Positions 44,901 to 55,418 of a DNA stretch of 64,000 nucleotides are shown here, one piece after another. A model generated the notes under the pieces. The model was given only the letters and a program-made list of their open reading frames with translations. It was not told the origin of the DNA and did no database searches. A program made the position numbers and the translations under genes. Each line of letters begins with the position of its first letter. Position 1 is the stretch's first letter. Origin of the DNA: Rhizophagus irregularis (taxonomy: Eukaryota > Glomeromycota > Glomeromycetes > Glomerales > Glomeraceae); NCBI RefSeq assembly GCF_026210795.1, contig NC_089460.1:558001-622000 (forward strand), given 5' to 3'.

Positions 44901-45860
44901 GATGTTGTTTTTATACCAAACAAGGACAAAGGTAATCGTTTCGAATCAAGAACTATATTTCAATTATTTTCACAAGTTCTTGATATTTTTGGTCGTCCAG
45001 CTAAAAGATTTTATGAATCTTTGGCACAATATGCCACTGACGAGAAAGAAAGAGAAAAGTTATTATGGATGGCTAGTAATGAAGGATCTCAAGAATTTAA
45101 ACGTCGCGTTGAAGACACAATAACATATGCAGAATTATTGTATGAATTTACTTCCGCACATCCACCTATTGAAGATCTCGTACAATTAATTGCACCAATT
45201 AAACCGCGTCATTATTCAATCGCTTCTGCTCAAAGTGTACATCCTAATAGTGTACATCTTTTAGTTGTTACCGTTGAATGGGAAAATTCTAAAGGTGTAA
45301 AACGTTTCGGGCAATGTACGCGTTATTTAGCCGGTCTTAAGGTTGGAGATAGTGTAACTGTTTCTATTAAACCTTCTGTTATGAAATTACCTCCAAGAGA
45401 TACTCAACCTGTTATTATGGCCGGTTTGGGTACTGGAATGGCTCCATTCCGTGCATTTATTGAGGAACGCGCTCATCGTAAAGCACAAGGAAAAGAAGTT
45501 GGTCCTATGATACTTTATTTTGGTTCACGCCATAGATCAATGGAATATCTATATGGAGAGGAATTAGAGGCTTATAATATAGAAGGTTTACTAACTCATT
45601 TGAGATTAGCATTCTCACGTGACCAAGAAAATAAAGTGTATATTCAGCACAAGATGCAAGAAGATTCTGAATTGTTACATCAATATTTACTTAAAGATGA
45701 AGGTTGGTTCTATCTTTGTGGACCTACTTGGCCAGTACCTGATGTTAAAGATGCGATTGTTAATAGTTTTGTAACAGCTGGCGGTTATACTTCAGGTCAA
45801 GCAGTTGATTGGGTAAACAAGTTAAAAGATTTAGAAAGATACATTTTAGAAGTTTACTAA
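41952..45860 (+). CDS. MET10: fusion of a Met8-like siroheme-synthase domain to sulfite reductase flavoprotein (Met10)
   Basis: A single exon of 1302 residues, against about 1035 for yeast Met10 and about 274 for Met8. Residues 1-215 follow Met8 (precorrin-2 dehydrogenase/ferrochelatase): GWRLNGRHILIIGGNQIAS, VDFVLSAVDN, then VNIAEIPHLCDFWF and LQVAISTNGTGPYVARKLR. The dinucleotide motif is GGNQIA rather than GGGEVG, so NAD binding may be weakened. After an acidic linker (about 215-240), Met10 begins: the pyruvate-ferredoxin-oxidoreductase-like region (TAVEHIAYAFSTTSFIYP, about 277 on), then an FAD-binding domain (about 900-1110, RHYSIASAQ) and an NADPH-binding domain (GLGTGMAPFRAFIEER, about 1158; YFGSRHRSMEYLYGEEL). 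It passes electrons from NADPH to the siroheme sulfite reductase subunit, so the added domain would make the partner's cofactor. ATG 41952 is followed by another ATG; the frame is uninterrupted. The promoter has a Cbf1-type site. Confidence 0.9.
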   Translation: MMTSTNGSLIVGWRLNGRHILIIGGNQIASNRIEFALIAKPRKITLITPHNKITSDKIREHIAKNNVSYKDSEFKPSDLIESNNLPVDFVLSAVDNQQLSEQIANVAREKRIPVNIAEIPHLCDFWFMPTYHDNHLQVAISTNGTGPYVARKLRQHIFENIPPNITAAINNVDLLKQNLGVTNISAFTKIIDTLPLSELTKLTSDDIKKLVSKHNVDDEEIEVSSTSESMDEKNSDVTIIDERQDSSFTLKSKLFDANGDVIIPSFTSGGTQLVDGKTAVEHIAYAFSTTSFIYPTTRTNYVGKAALSWVSQKVPNAFGQSSQVIKMDTRYGASAAILGVMAHSRLDNVSIFATSQSIVPMIPNFYGIVQANIPLVIHVSASGNDDQMINYVNYNDVLIARETGFGIINSYSSQEIHDIALITHLISITTKTPFLHVFDGLNTSLELSKVNLLSYDSINNLIDEIRSLPISSTKNSDVLDCFEIIADKIGKLTGRQYRPFEYIGDPNAESILVVLGGETVITKETVKRINYGEKKVGIIIARVYRPWSEKHFLAVVPKTVKRIAILEQVASKEDYSFGPSIFNDIAVSFSSDNSWINKSPILIDAKYLTTQKFSPSVVHAILKQLISNNNNIFNEELLLEKVDIPLINNNVKQCIFWDSETQETIQAVKHISKILEQHSKLNFTTSSTFDIYNNRGVVTTNLQLGNDVISGLQDIESDYDFISVHDVSLTSKYNVLASAKNEAVVVLNTNWTVDELETKLPNDFRYEASKKNIKLFILNSEKIAQDVGSTLKAVISVIFQSVFLRLFSNVIKLDCNLEDSIIDLFEGNNEKEASLLICAICQQLEKSIVSVELPPTWGILEKSDQNLPSTIQSNSLDRNLDQPEIEKPKLGNWHVVAQNLLFKEAYNFDRDIRPDLSEKTYIIRVSENRRLTPPSYDRYLFHIEFEIDGTDLKYDLGEALGVYGHNDSKEVNQFLEFYGLNPDDVVFIPNKDKGNRFESRTIFQLFSQVLDIFGRPAKRFYESLAQYATDEKEREKLLWMASNEGSQEFKRRVEDTITYAELLYEFTSAHPPIEDLVQLIAPIKPRHYSIASAQSVHPNSVHLLVVTVEWENSKGVKRFGQCTRYLAGLKVGDSVTVSIKPSVMKLPPRDTQPVIMAGLGTGMAPFRAFIEERAHRKAQGKEVGPMILYFGSRHRSMEYLYGEELEAYNIEGLLTHLRLAFSRDQENKVYIQHKMQEDSELLHQYLLKDEGWFYLCGPTWPVPDVKDAIVNSFVTAGGYTSGQAVDWVNKLKDLERYILEVY

Positions 45861-46443
45861 GAAAAAGATATTCACGTAAAACAATTTTTGATCTTAAATT
45901 ATTATTAGTCATATTTGTATAGTATAATAATGTCGTTTAAAATAAGTTAATTTTTTTTTTTGTAATAGCTTTATTATATATAGAAAAAAAGTAATGTAGA
46001 ATATTATAAGGAAATTAAATTTTTGGTAATTAATAAAATTATATGAAATTTTTTTACACTAAAAATTGAATATAATAAATATAGTAATCTTGTATAACTA
46101 ATGTAGAAGTAAGAAAAATTGGTTACCCCGATTTAATACTAAACTCTAATCGGCTAACTTAATGCGGATCTTAATAGTAACTTTAAATGCGGATAAAATA
46201 TTCCACATGGTATGATAGTCTTACCGGCCATGTTACGGGCATGGCTATTTTTGGGTTTCTTATTGAAAAATAAGTATAAAATGATTAAAACGAAACTAAA
46301 AAAGATATTCTTTTTTTTTTTTTCACAAAAATGGTGATAAAAAAAAAAAGATTTCGTCAGTCAGTCGGCCGCAAAAGGGTTACTTTACTGTAAGTACATA
46401 AAAAAATAAATTAATCATTAATCATAGTTATTGCATTGATGAA

Positions 46444-46478
<35 letters not shown>

Positions 46479-46950
46479 CTAATAAATATGTATGAAATAT
46501 ATTTTATAAAAAATATATATAAATTATTACGAAAAAAATTTCCAAGTCTTTCTTTAAAAACTTTGAATGCTTTTTTTTTTTACCCTTTCACCTTTTAAGT
46601 AATTAATCGGTATTACAAATTTTGCATAGCGGTTTGTTACCATTATACTGTATTTTAATCGATTCCATATAAGGTATCGCTTTTTCCGCCTCATTCATAT
46701 TGTTTATTTATTGTTTGTATTTTCAAACCCCAATTTTTTTTAGTTTTTTCAGTTGAACTGAATCTCAATCAAGAAAAAAGACAAAAAATAAAAAAAAAAA
46801 TTTATATATATAAATTACGAGTATACACTATCTCACAAATAGCATTTTTTTTAACACATAAATAGCATTTTTAAAGAAATAGTTTTTTTTAAGAAAAGAA
46901 AAATAATTTAAATTCAATCGCGATAAAAAAAATTAATAAGTGTGATCACA
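45861..46950. other. intergenic, upstream of the STK32-like kinase
   Basis: A 1.1-kb spacer with strong A and T homopolymers (46310-46325, 46446-46460) and a small inverted repeat GCCATG/CATGGC near 46225. TTACTGTAAGTACAT near 46385 could be the donor of a 5'-leader intron. No gene was recognised. Confidence 0.45.
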
Positions 46951-48877
46951 ATGGGGGTAACAAATGGCAAATATGACGTTGACTTTTCTGAAGAAGGTTA
47001 ATATTGTTGGTTTACTTATTAGTTTTTGATTTGAAACTTTGCTAACAAAGTCAACTTTGTATACTTTATAGTAAATTTATCACACTTTAAATTATTACGA
47101 GTTGTTGGTCGAGGAGCATTCGGAAAGGTAGTATTTTTATTTCTTAAAATTATTATTATTATTATTATTTTTTTTATAAAAGAATGCAATTTTTAAATTG
47201 GAAATTTCAATTAATGTAGGTTCGAATAGTTGAAAGGAAAGATAATAAAAGATTATTTGCTCTAAAATATATTTCAAAAGAAGAATGCATTAGAATGGAA
47301 GCTTTACGAAATATATTTAGAGAAAGGTCCATGTTAGAAGAATTGGATCATCCATTGGTGTGCAATTTACGTTTTGCATTCCAAGATGATGACTATATGT
47401 ACATGGTTATGGACCTTATGTATGTGTGTGAATTAATTTTTTTAAATTGAATTATCCCTCCTCTTTTTTTTTTTTTTTTTTTTTGATTAAATTCAATTTA
47501 TTTACATTTTTAGATTTCAATTTTTTTTTTTTTTCGACAAAAAACGTTAAATTTATAGGATGGGTGGTGATTTAAGGTTTCACCTTAATAGAAAAACTTT
47601 TACTGAAGACGCAATACGATATTGGATAGCAGAATTAGCATGTGCAATAAGATATTTACATTCAAAAGGAGTTGTTCATAGGTAGAAATTAGTTTTCTAT
47701 ATTTTTTTATATCTTAAAATTTTTTTTTTACCCCTCATCAATATATAAATATATATATATTTTTTTCATTTTTAGAGATATAAAACCTGATAATGTTCTT
47801 CTTGACGATCAAGGACACGTACATATAACAGATTTTAATATCGCGACGCATATAAAGCCGGATAAGCCTTTAACATCACATTCTGGAACATGTGCTTATA
47901 TGGGTAAGCCTGAAAAAAAAAAAAAAATTTCATTTAGAAAGAAAAATTATTCGTTTAAAATTAACTTCGTTTTATAATATCAACAGCTCCAGAAATGTTT
48001 AGAAATAACGGCTATGGAGTCACAGTAGACTGGTGGTCCCTTGGCGTCGTATTATATGAATGTATATATGGAAGGGTAATAATCTTTTTTTCTTTCTTAT
48101 CAAGAAATGTTAAAAATATTTTATAATTTAATGTTAAACATTTAAACTGAAAAATTTTAATGTTGATTTATTAGCGTCCATTTGAATGTGATAATCAAGA
48201 AGAATTAAAAAAACTGATATTAAAAGCTCCAATAAAGTATCCTGATATGGATCCTCCAGTCAGTCCGGCATGTGTTTCTGCGGTTCAAGGAGTGAGTAGT
48301 ACTTAATTGATGATTTATACCTTCTCGATACTTTTCATTCTATTTTATTGACTTTTTTAATTCATTTAATTTTAAAAAGTTTCTTGAACGCGATATTTCT
48401 CGTCGTTTAGGATGCGGTCCCAATGGGTTTGCTCTTATTCAAACACATCCATTTTTCCGAAATATTGACTGGCCTGCGTTAGAAAATAAACGTATAAATC
48501 CAGTTTTTAAACCTTCATCAGATCGCATCAACTTTGACGCTACTTATGACTTAGAAGAATTACTTCTGGAGGAACAACCTTTAGAGGCAAGAGTTAGACG
48601 TCGAAAACCAAAGAGACGTAAAGATGGTGAAGGAGCTGAAAATTATCAATTAATTGAAGAAAAATTTAAGACTTTTGATTATACTATTTTTGAGAAATAT
48701 GAAGGATGGGTTAATCCAGTAACTAAATGTGTTGCGGATCCCCCAGGATGGGTTAAACCCGCAGCTGTTGAAGTTGCAAACCAAATAGAAAGAGGAAGTC
48801 AAGATGGGGTTCGCTCAAATTCGAGTGATATTAATAACTTGACAGGAATATCTTTGGACAATAGAATTAAAACTTGA
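46951..48877 (+). CDS. serine/threonine kinase of the STK32/YANK (AGC) family
   Basis: Eight exons: 46951-46996, 47072-47127, 47220-47419, 47559-47681, 47776-47903, 47987-48075, 48175-48291, 48380-48877; 418 residues. The kinase domain spans about 20-285, with GRGAFGK (glycine loop), FALKYI (Lys50), [14 protein letters not shown] (catalytic loop), ITDFNIA (DFN instead of DFG, as in YANK kinases), SGTCAYMAPEMF (activation segment) and [10 protein letters not shown]. The start MGVTNG is compatible with N-myristoylation, known for animal STK32A. The C-terminal tail ([23 protein letters not shown]) is basic then acidic. The function of this family is poorly known, so a membrane-associated signalling role is inference. 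The first intron uses GTTAAT. It converges on the phenylalanine hydroxylase gene, whose end is 124 bp away. Confidence 0.92.
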
Positions 48878-49001
48878 ACATTTATTTATTTATTTTTTTT
48901 AAAAAAAATACCAATTTTTTTTTCTGGAAACTTTATTATTATTATTATTATCAATAATCACTTGTTAAATAAGTTATTTTACTATATTAATACGACATAT
49001 T

Positions 49002-51232
49002 TTAGTTTATTCTTTCTAGTGCATCGATTAAAATGGTCATGTCATTTTTTATATTTTGCGTGTATCTTATAATTTTCTCCTAAAAAAAATTTGTAAATTA
49101 ATTTTAATCAATAAAAAGTAATTTCTAGAAAATTTTTCATTAGTTCAAACTAAAAGAAAAAGAAAAAAATTTTTTTACCTTGTTATCCAAAACTTCAACA
49201 CTTTCAGTGTATGGATTATATCTTACAGAAAATGGTCTGTTCAATGTTTTTGCAAATTCACGAACTTTTTGCTGAGCATCTTTAAAGGAATCTGCGACAA
49301 AGTAAATCTTTTTTTATAAAAAACACAAATTGTTATTTAAGTATATATAATAACGATAACAATCATGATATAAAGCTTTTTTTTTTACCGGTTGATATTC
49401 TGTTACAATATATTTTTGTAAAGCAGTCTTGGAAGGATCAAATGGTCGTTTCTCAGGTTTATCAGATAAAGCATACTATTAAAAAAAAAAATTTACAAAT
49501 TATATGAAAAATGAATAACATCAAGAATAATTTTAGTGATTTTCTTTTTCGAATTAACTTACTTCCAATTCACCGAAGGAAGATAATAGACCAGCACCAA
49601 ATGCACGAATATCACTTCCTTGACGACAAAGACCGAATTCTACTGTAAACCAGTAGATCTTTTAAAAGAAAATTATCACATTTTTTTAGAATGTCAATTC
49701 CGTGATTAAAAGCTTAAAAATCGAGACGGACTAAAAATGTTTGTAAATTTTACCGTAGATAACTTTTCAATATCTCCGTCACTAGCACCTAATGAAGCCA
49801 AACCAATTTCCTAATAATATACAGTGAATTTATTTAATATATTATTATGAAAATATAAATAATATAAAAACATTACCTGAGAAAAATCGGCAAAATCCGG
49901 ATCGCAAAATAATGGAGCCTAAACAAAATCATTCAAATTATTTATATAATTATTTCCTAATAGATCACGGAAATTTTTTAGTAATTTCTAATACTCACGT
50001 GACCAAGTAGCTCGTGGCACACATCGCTGAAAAAAAAAGATAAAATTATTAATATATTCATTATTAATAAATTCTAGTCAACACAATACATACGGTTCTG
50101 GCGTGTATAATGGTCTTGAATGATGACGAATATATTGAGTGGAATGAAAAACTCGAAACGCGAGACCATTCAAGAAATCACGTGATGTAAGTAAGCCCAT
50201 TACAGGTCGTAGAGTAAAACCAGTACATTCTAAATGAAAAAATTAAAATCAACAAAAATGACATTCAAAGCTAACACGTATTGTTCCATAAATATTTTCG
50301 CGAACCTTTCAAGAATTTTGATACAATCTCTAATTGCGGAATATTATTTTCATTATAACCACAATTTTGAATTAACAAAGGAAAAACATATTGATGTTCT
50401 CTACAAGCATGAGTAGGATATAAAGCTGTCAAATTGCGAAAAACAGCTCCCCACGTGGCGATCTCTTCGGGTTTATATTGAATATCTGGGATAGGTTGTC
50501 CGTGACGGTAAGTTTTGGCAATACGCGTAATTTCAGAACGACGTGCGCGATAAACAGGGTCATTTGCACCAGGATGATCAGAGTCTGTAATGAACAAGTA
50601 ACATTTTGTCAAAAAACATATGGCCAATCATTACCAAAGAAATATATTATTAATGGTAATTGTGTTTTACCAAGTTCTTCACCCATCTCCAAAACTTTAT
50701 TTGCATAGGTATCAAGATCAGATTTTTTACGTGGGAACCACGGAACCTGTCCTAAATTGTTATAATCATATCGTATAAGATATTCACATTAATATTAAAA
50801 ATTGAATTATTTTTTTTTAAAAGAAAAAAAAAGAAAAAAAAAGAACATACCTACTGTTGCACTGGTTGGACTCGCACTTACAACTTTGACTTGGTTCGTA
50901 ATCCCTTTTAAAGTCTCAGAAACGCGAACAATTTGTTCCGTATTTTCAGCACTAAAGTCAACAAAAAAGTCATAGTCCCAACCAGGAGTCCTACTTGGAC
51001 GACTGTAAAGCGCAAAAATTTACATACGTATAAGTGAAAAAAAAGAACATATTAAATGATAAATGAGGATAAATTAAAATTACCTTTCGATTCTGGTTAA
51101 AGAAATGTTTAAATTCTTGATAGAACGTAAGCATTCATCCAAAACACCTACACGATCTTGTACACTAAGAAGTAGAGTAGTAAGGAAAGGGCCGCTTTCA
51201 TTAATGGTATTGAGAGTGACTTCTGAATACAT
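49002..51232 (-). CDS. PAH: phenylalanine 4-hydroxylase (aromatic amino acid hydroxylase)
   Basis: Twelve exons: 51232-51084, 51002-50851, 50751-50671, 50584-50306, 50229-50094, 50026-49999, 49918-49877, 49810-49754, 49658-49563, 49475-49389, 49307-49179, 49079-49002; 437 residues (human PAH has 452). The N-terminal ACT regulatory domain (about 16-95) reads [19 protein letters not shown]. The catalytic core includes [38 protein letters not shown] and [11 protein letters not shown]. Iron ligands would be His270, His275 and Glu315. It converts phenylalanine to tyrosine using tetrahydrobiopterin and O2. The C-terminus resembles an oligomerisation helix. Such enzymes are absent from most yeasts but are known from Mortierella-type fungi. 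Exon 6 is only 28 nt, and intron 4 starts GTTCGC. The substrate (Phe rather than Trp or Tyr) is inferred from similarity. Confidence 0.94.
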
Positions 51233-53572
51233 TTTGAACTAAATTTTTGACGAGAAAAAATTTGGTAATTTTTAATTTACCTATTAATTTATAGTTGATC
51301 CGTGCATGGGAAATTTTTTATAGATCGACTGCGAATCATTGTCGGCTTATATATGGTAGTATAAAATTGCAATATTTGTTTATAATTAAGTCGTTTATGT
51401 TTAGACTATAAGTGCTAAAAGTGGCGCAATAACGAAAAGATGGTTTTTTTGACAGATATTATTGAGGAAGATGTGTAATTCTGACTAACTATGGCGTAAC
51501 TTCATTCTACGATATTTTTAGGACAATGAGACTTTTGTCTTGACAGTGAACGAGTCATAAAACCTTTCATTAAGGAAAGGCATATAATAATTAATTAATT
51601 CTATACCTGTATCCGTGGGCTTTATTTTGTGTTTATATTATAATATTCCCATACAATTCAATATATAAGCCATAATTAACAATAAAACTCAAATCATAAT
51701 CGCATACTTTTTTTTGTCACGGGTCTCACGCTAAAGAGGATTTTCTATGAAAAGTATTTAAAAATACTTAATATATACTTTCGTATATTTTAGGTATAAA
51801 GTATATTTTAAGTACAATACTTTTCAGAGTTTATTTTATTCATCACAATAATAAATAATTGAAAAAATTTCTCTACACAAAACTTATCAATTAAGTTAAT
51901 AATTATTGATATTTTTAGCTATTTATATACCTACACTATTTATTGGCAAAAATAACGGGTTACACGGATGTTAAAACAACAACTTTCCTTTTGTTACAAC
52001 TATTCTATATTTCATTTTGTTTAATTATATATTTATATTAATAATAAATAGTTTTATTAAAATTATACCTTCTTTTAAGTATATATCCGAATAAAAATAT
52101 ATTACACTATATGTTTACATTGGTTCTTTATATTTATAGATAAATAGTGTTAAAAAAAACCATTTCAATTAAAAATACTATGTAATTTTATAGTAAATAT
52201 GATTTTTTTTTATTGTAATGTAACATGTAATAGGAAATTTAACAAATTGTGATTGTAAAGTTAGAATTCAGAAAAAAGCTGCAAAATCAAAAATCAAAAT
52301 ACAGTAAATATAACAAAAAACTAAAAAAACTAAGAAAATAAAAGAAAAAAATAGGGATAATAATAATAGTAATAATAAAAACAAAAAAGTAATAATAAAA
52401 TTAATAATAATAAAGTGGAAATAATAAAGAATTAAAAATTATATTTTTTATTTATTACCCTAACTTTTTATTCCATATTATTAATAGTCTGATTAAGCTA
52501 ATAATATAATAATTATATTTTATATTACAGTTGCAATATATACTTTACTTACATATCAATATTTGCAGCATAAAGAATAATACCTTTTTTCTCACTATTT
52601 TTAAGGGTGCTAAGCAATTTTAATTAGAGCAACTTTTTAATTTAGGGCATAATTTTTGTATATACTATGGTGTTAAGCACTAGTGGTGTATTTTAGTAAA
52701 GTTATAATAAAAAAAAATTAAAACCATTTATAAAATATAGTATTATATTTATAACAATTTGAAATTAATATAACTGATTTTATTGATTTATAGAGATTTC
52801 AGTGATTTATAGCAAATTTATCAAATTTATACTATAAAATATTATGATACAGTTTTTTTTGTTACTAAAGTGTTAACAAATAAATTATGTACATTAATAG
52901 TTGCATGTAATTTTTCATCATGTAATAAAGTAATTTTGGCATTAAAATAACATCATACCACCCACATTCATATATACATTAAATAATACAATTTCATTTG
53001 AATTTGGTCGTGACGAAAAACTTCAAATACGACGGTAAAATTTGTCTGTCAATTTATGAAATAAGACAACCGGAAATCTCAAGTGACAATTATTATTTTG
53101 CTTCTCTAATTAAAAATGAAACAAAAATAAATATAATAAATCAACAACATTTTACTCTATTTATTTATCAATATCAAATTATATAATAACGAAAATAAAA
53201 ATAGGATGGATGCATTCTAAATTTATGTCAATGCGATTAGACTACAGTTGAATTCATATAATATATAATCCTTTCATTACGTTCAATTCATTTGTTAATA
53301 TACAAATTATATATTACAATATTTATAATTATAATTATATATTAAAGAAAAAGTATTAATAAACCAGAGGGAAATTCCTCCTGTGACGAATAAGGAGGGA
53401 CAAATAGGATTTTTAATAACAAAAAATTTCCAAGTCCCCAGATTTAATTGACAAAAATGAAGACCGTGGGGGTGATACGTTGTGATAAATAAACCTTACC
53501 CCTAACCTAACCCTTAAACTCTAATAAATATTAGCGGAGGGTCCGGTTAAACGTAGTTATTTTCTTAATAAA
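51233..53572. other. 2.3-kb AT-rich intergenic region
   Basis: It holds the upstream region of the hydroxylase gene and the 3' flank of the sphingoid-base kinase gene. Near 53494-53515 there is a telomere-like run (ACCTTACCCCTAACCTAACCC). A short GC-containing patch with inverted CCTCC/GGAGG lies at 53380-53400. No gene was recognised; frames at 52998 are short and featureless. Confidence 0.5.
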
Positions 53573-55418
53573 TTAAGTAGAATATTTCCCATTTACACTA
53601 ATTATATTTATTATTTTAGGAAGAACCTCGACTTGAAAAGGTTTAAATGGAGCTTTCTCTCCATCAATGCTAATATATCCATTTTCCTTATTTTTTGGAG
53701 TTAAACGAAAGGCCTCAACTTTGTAATAATTAACCTATTAAAGAGTTATGAAAATGTTAAAAATTAATAAATCTCTTCGTGATTTGATAATCCTCATGTA
53801 CATTTAATGTTATTATGTTTACCTCTTTCATGTTGATGTGACTTGCATCATTAAATGCTTGTAATATATTAATAACTTTCGTTTTTGATATTTTATCTCG
53901 TTTAACTATCATCAAATCTAAAAGTCCATCCGAAGGTAATGCAAAAGGGAAAGCAAGATTATTCTTAGATACCCATGGAACTTTACCTGCAAAGAAAAAA
54001 TATCCATCACCATCTAATTTAGTCCACTCTTTAATTGGATTTGAATCATTTACAGTCCCATATTTATTTACAAGTGTTCTAGGTTTATCTTGTATATCTG
54101 TTATAGAACTGGGTGAAGAATTATAAACATTATTATATTCTTGTCTAATTCTTTCAATATTATCTTCAACAACTTTCATTGCTAGTTCACAGTCATAATT
54201 TCGATTTTCCAATAATGCTTGTATGGTTCCAAGAACAAATCGAGAATCTTTCATCCATCTAAATATTAGAGATTCAACATTAGAAAAAAATTGATTAAAT
54301 TACTTCAATCTTTAGGACACGGAAACAAATACCTCAAATGATCAGTCGAAATATCTCCATCCGCCATAATACCATAGTTCAGTGACATAAAAGCAAAATA
54401 TCTTTCTTCATCTTGCGTAATAGAACATACATCAATTTTCATCGGAACGCCTTTTTTTTTTAAAAAAAAAAAATTTGAATTCAAAAAAGATTACTTAAAG
54501 GAACATAATCTTATATAAAATTTTACCTTTGATTATGTTTAAAGTTGCATGTGGTACGCTATTACCATAATCGTTTCCCAAAAGACAAATACTTAATGCA
54601 TTACCAGTACCTATAAAAATCTCAAACGCGTTATTATATATAAAATTATATTCGAATACAAAATAATTACCTGCAGGAATCACGCCTATTGGGATATCGG
54701 TTTCGAGCGCGTCAGGACGTGACAAGAGTCCGTTAACTATTTCGTGAATTATACCGTCACCGCTTGCCGAAACAATTGCATCGTAAGGTTTTAAATCTAA
54801 TTTATTTGCAATTTCTTTTGCGTGATTAGAATGTTCAGTCACTACAAAATTATGGCTAATTATTAGTAGATCTAAAATCCAAGATAATTGATATTATAAA
54901 TTTAATTATTGATAATACTAACAAGTAATATCATAAGTACAATTTGCTGCATCAAAGATAGGTTTAGCTATCTTGTTGAAAATCTTATTAGCTTTACCCG
55001 AACCTCCAATAGGATTAATAAATACTTTAAGATGTTTTGCTTTTTTCGTGTCTAAAATCATAAAGATTATATATTCACGTTAATAATAACAAAATTTTAT
55101 TGTTTTCAAATAAAATTATATACCTTTATATGCAGCTAAATTAACAGTATCTTTCCATGTTTGTGCGGCACTCTCGTCATTGAGTTCAAAAGAATAAGTT
55201 TTTAACTTTAATTTTAATTTATCTTTTGGAACAAGTGCGTTGATAATTATACGAGAATCATTTAAAGTAACGGAAAGAATATTCCTAGCAGGTATGCTTA
55301 TAGGTTTGTTTGTGCCTTTAAAATTTTTCTTTTTCTCAAAAGATAATATATCATTATTGAAAGATAAATTTATAGTTTTATCCTCATTCTTAACTTGTAA
55401 TTGAAGAAATTCAGTCAT
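53573..55418 (-). CDS. LCB4: sphingoid long-chain base kinase (Lcb4/5, sphingosine kinase family)
   Basis: Seven exons: 55418-55124, 55051-54923, 54841-54671, 54610-54527, 54450-54333, 54258-53823, 53734-53573; 464 residues. After a PH-like N-terminal region (about 1-98) comes the diacylglycerol-kinase catalytic fold: VFINPIGGSGKA (nucleotide-binding loop), SASGDGIIHEIVNGLLSR (GDG catalytic motif; the usual Thr after GDG is Ile), PAGTGNALSI, and MSLNYGIMADGD. The C-terminal beta-sandwich ends with YISIDGEKAPFKPFQVEVLP, whose DGE motif is conserved in the family. It phosphorylates sphingoid bases to their 1-phosphates at cytosolic membrane faces. It lacks the long N-terminal extension of yeast Lcb4, matching shorter animal sphingosine kinases. 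A ceramide kinase is less likely because the DGE-containing end fits sphingosine kinases well. Confidence 0.9.

Noticed and set aside
47220-47230. tRNA B-box-like GGTTCGAAT
   Set aside because: It is at the start of kinase exon 3 and has no A-box or cloverleaf around it. No tRNA or rRNA gene was found in the window by eye.
50234-50708. plus-strand frames opposite the hydroxylase gene
   Set aside because: They are antisense to exons 3-5 of a well-supported enzyme and lack conserved features.
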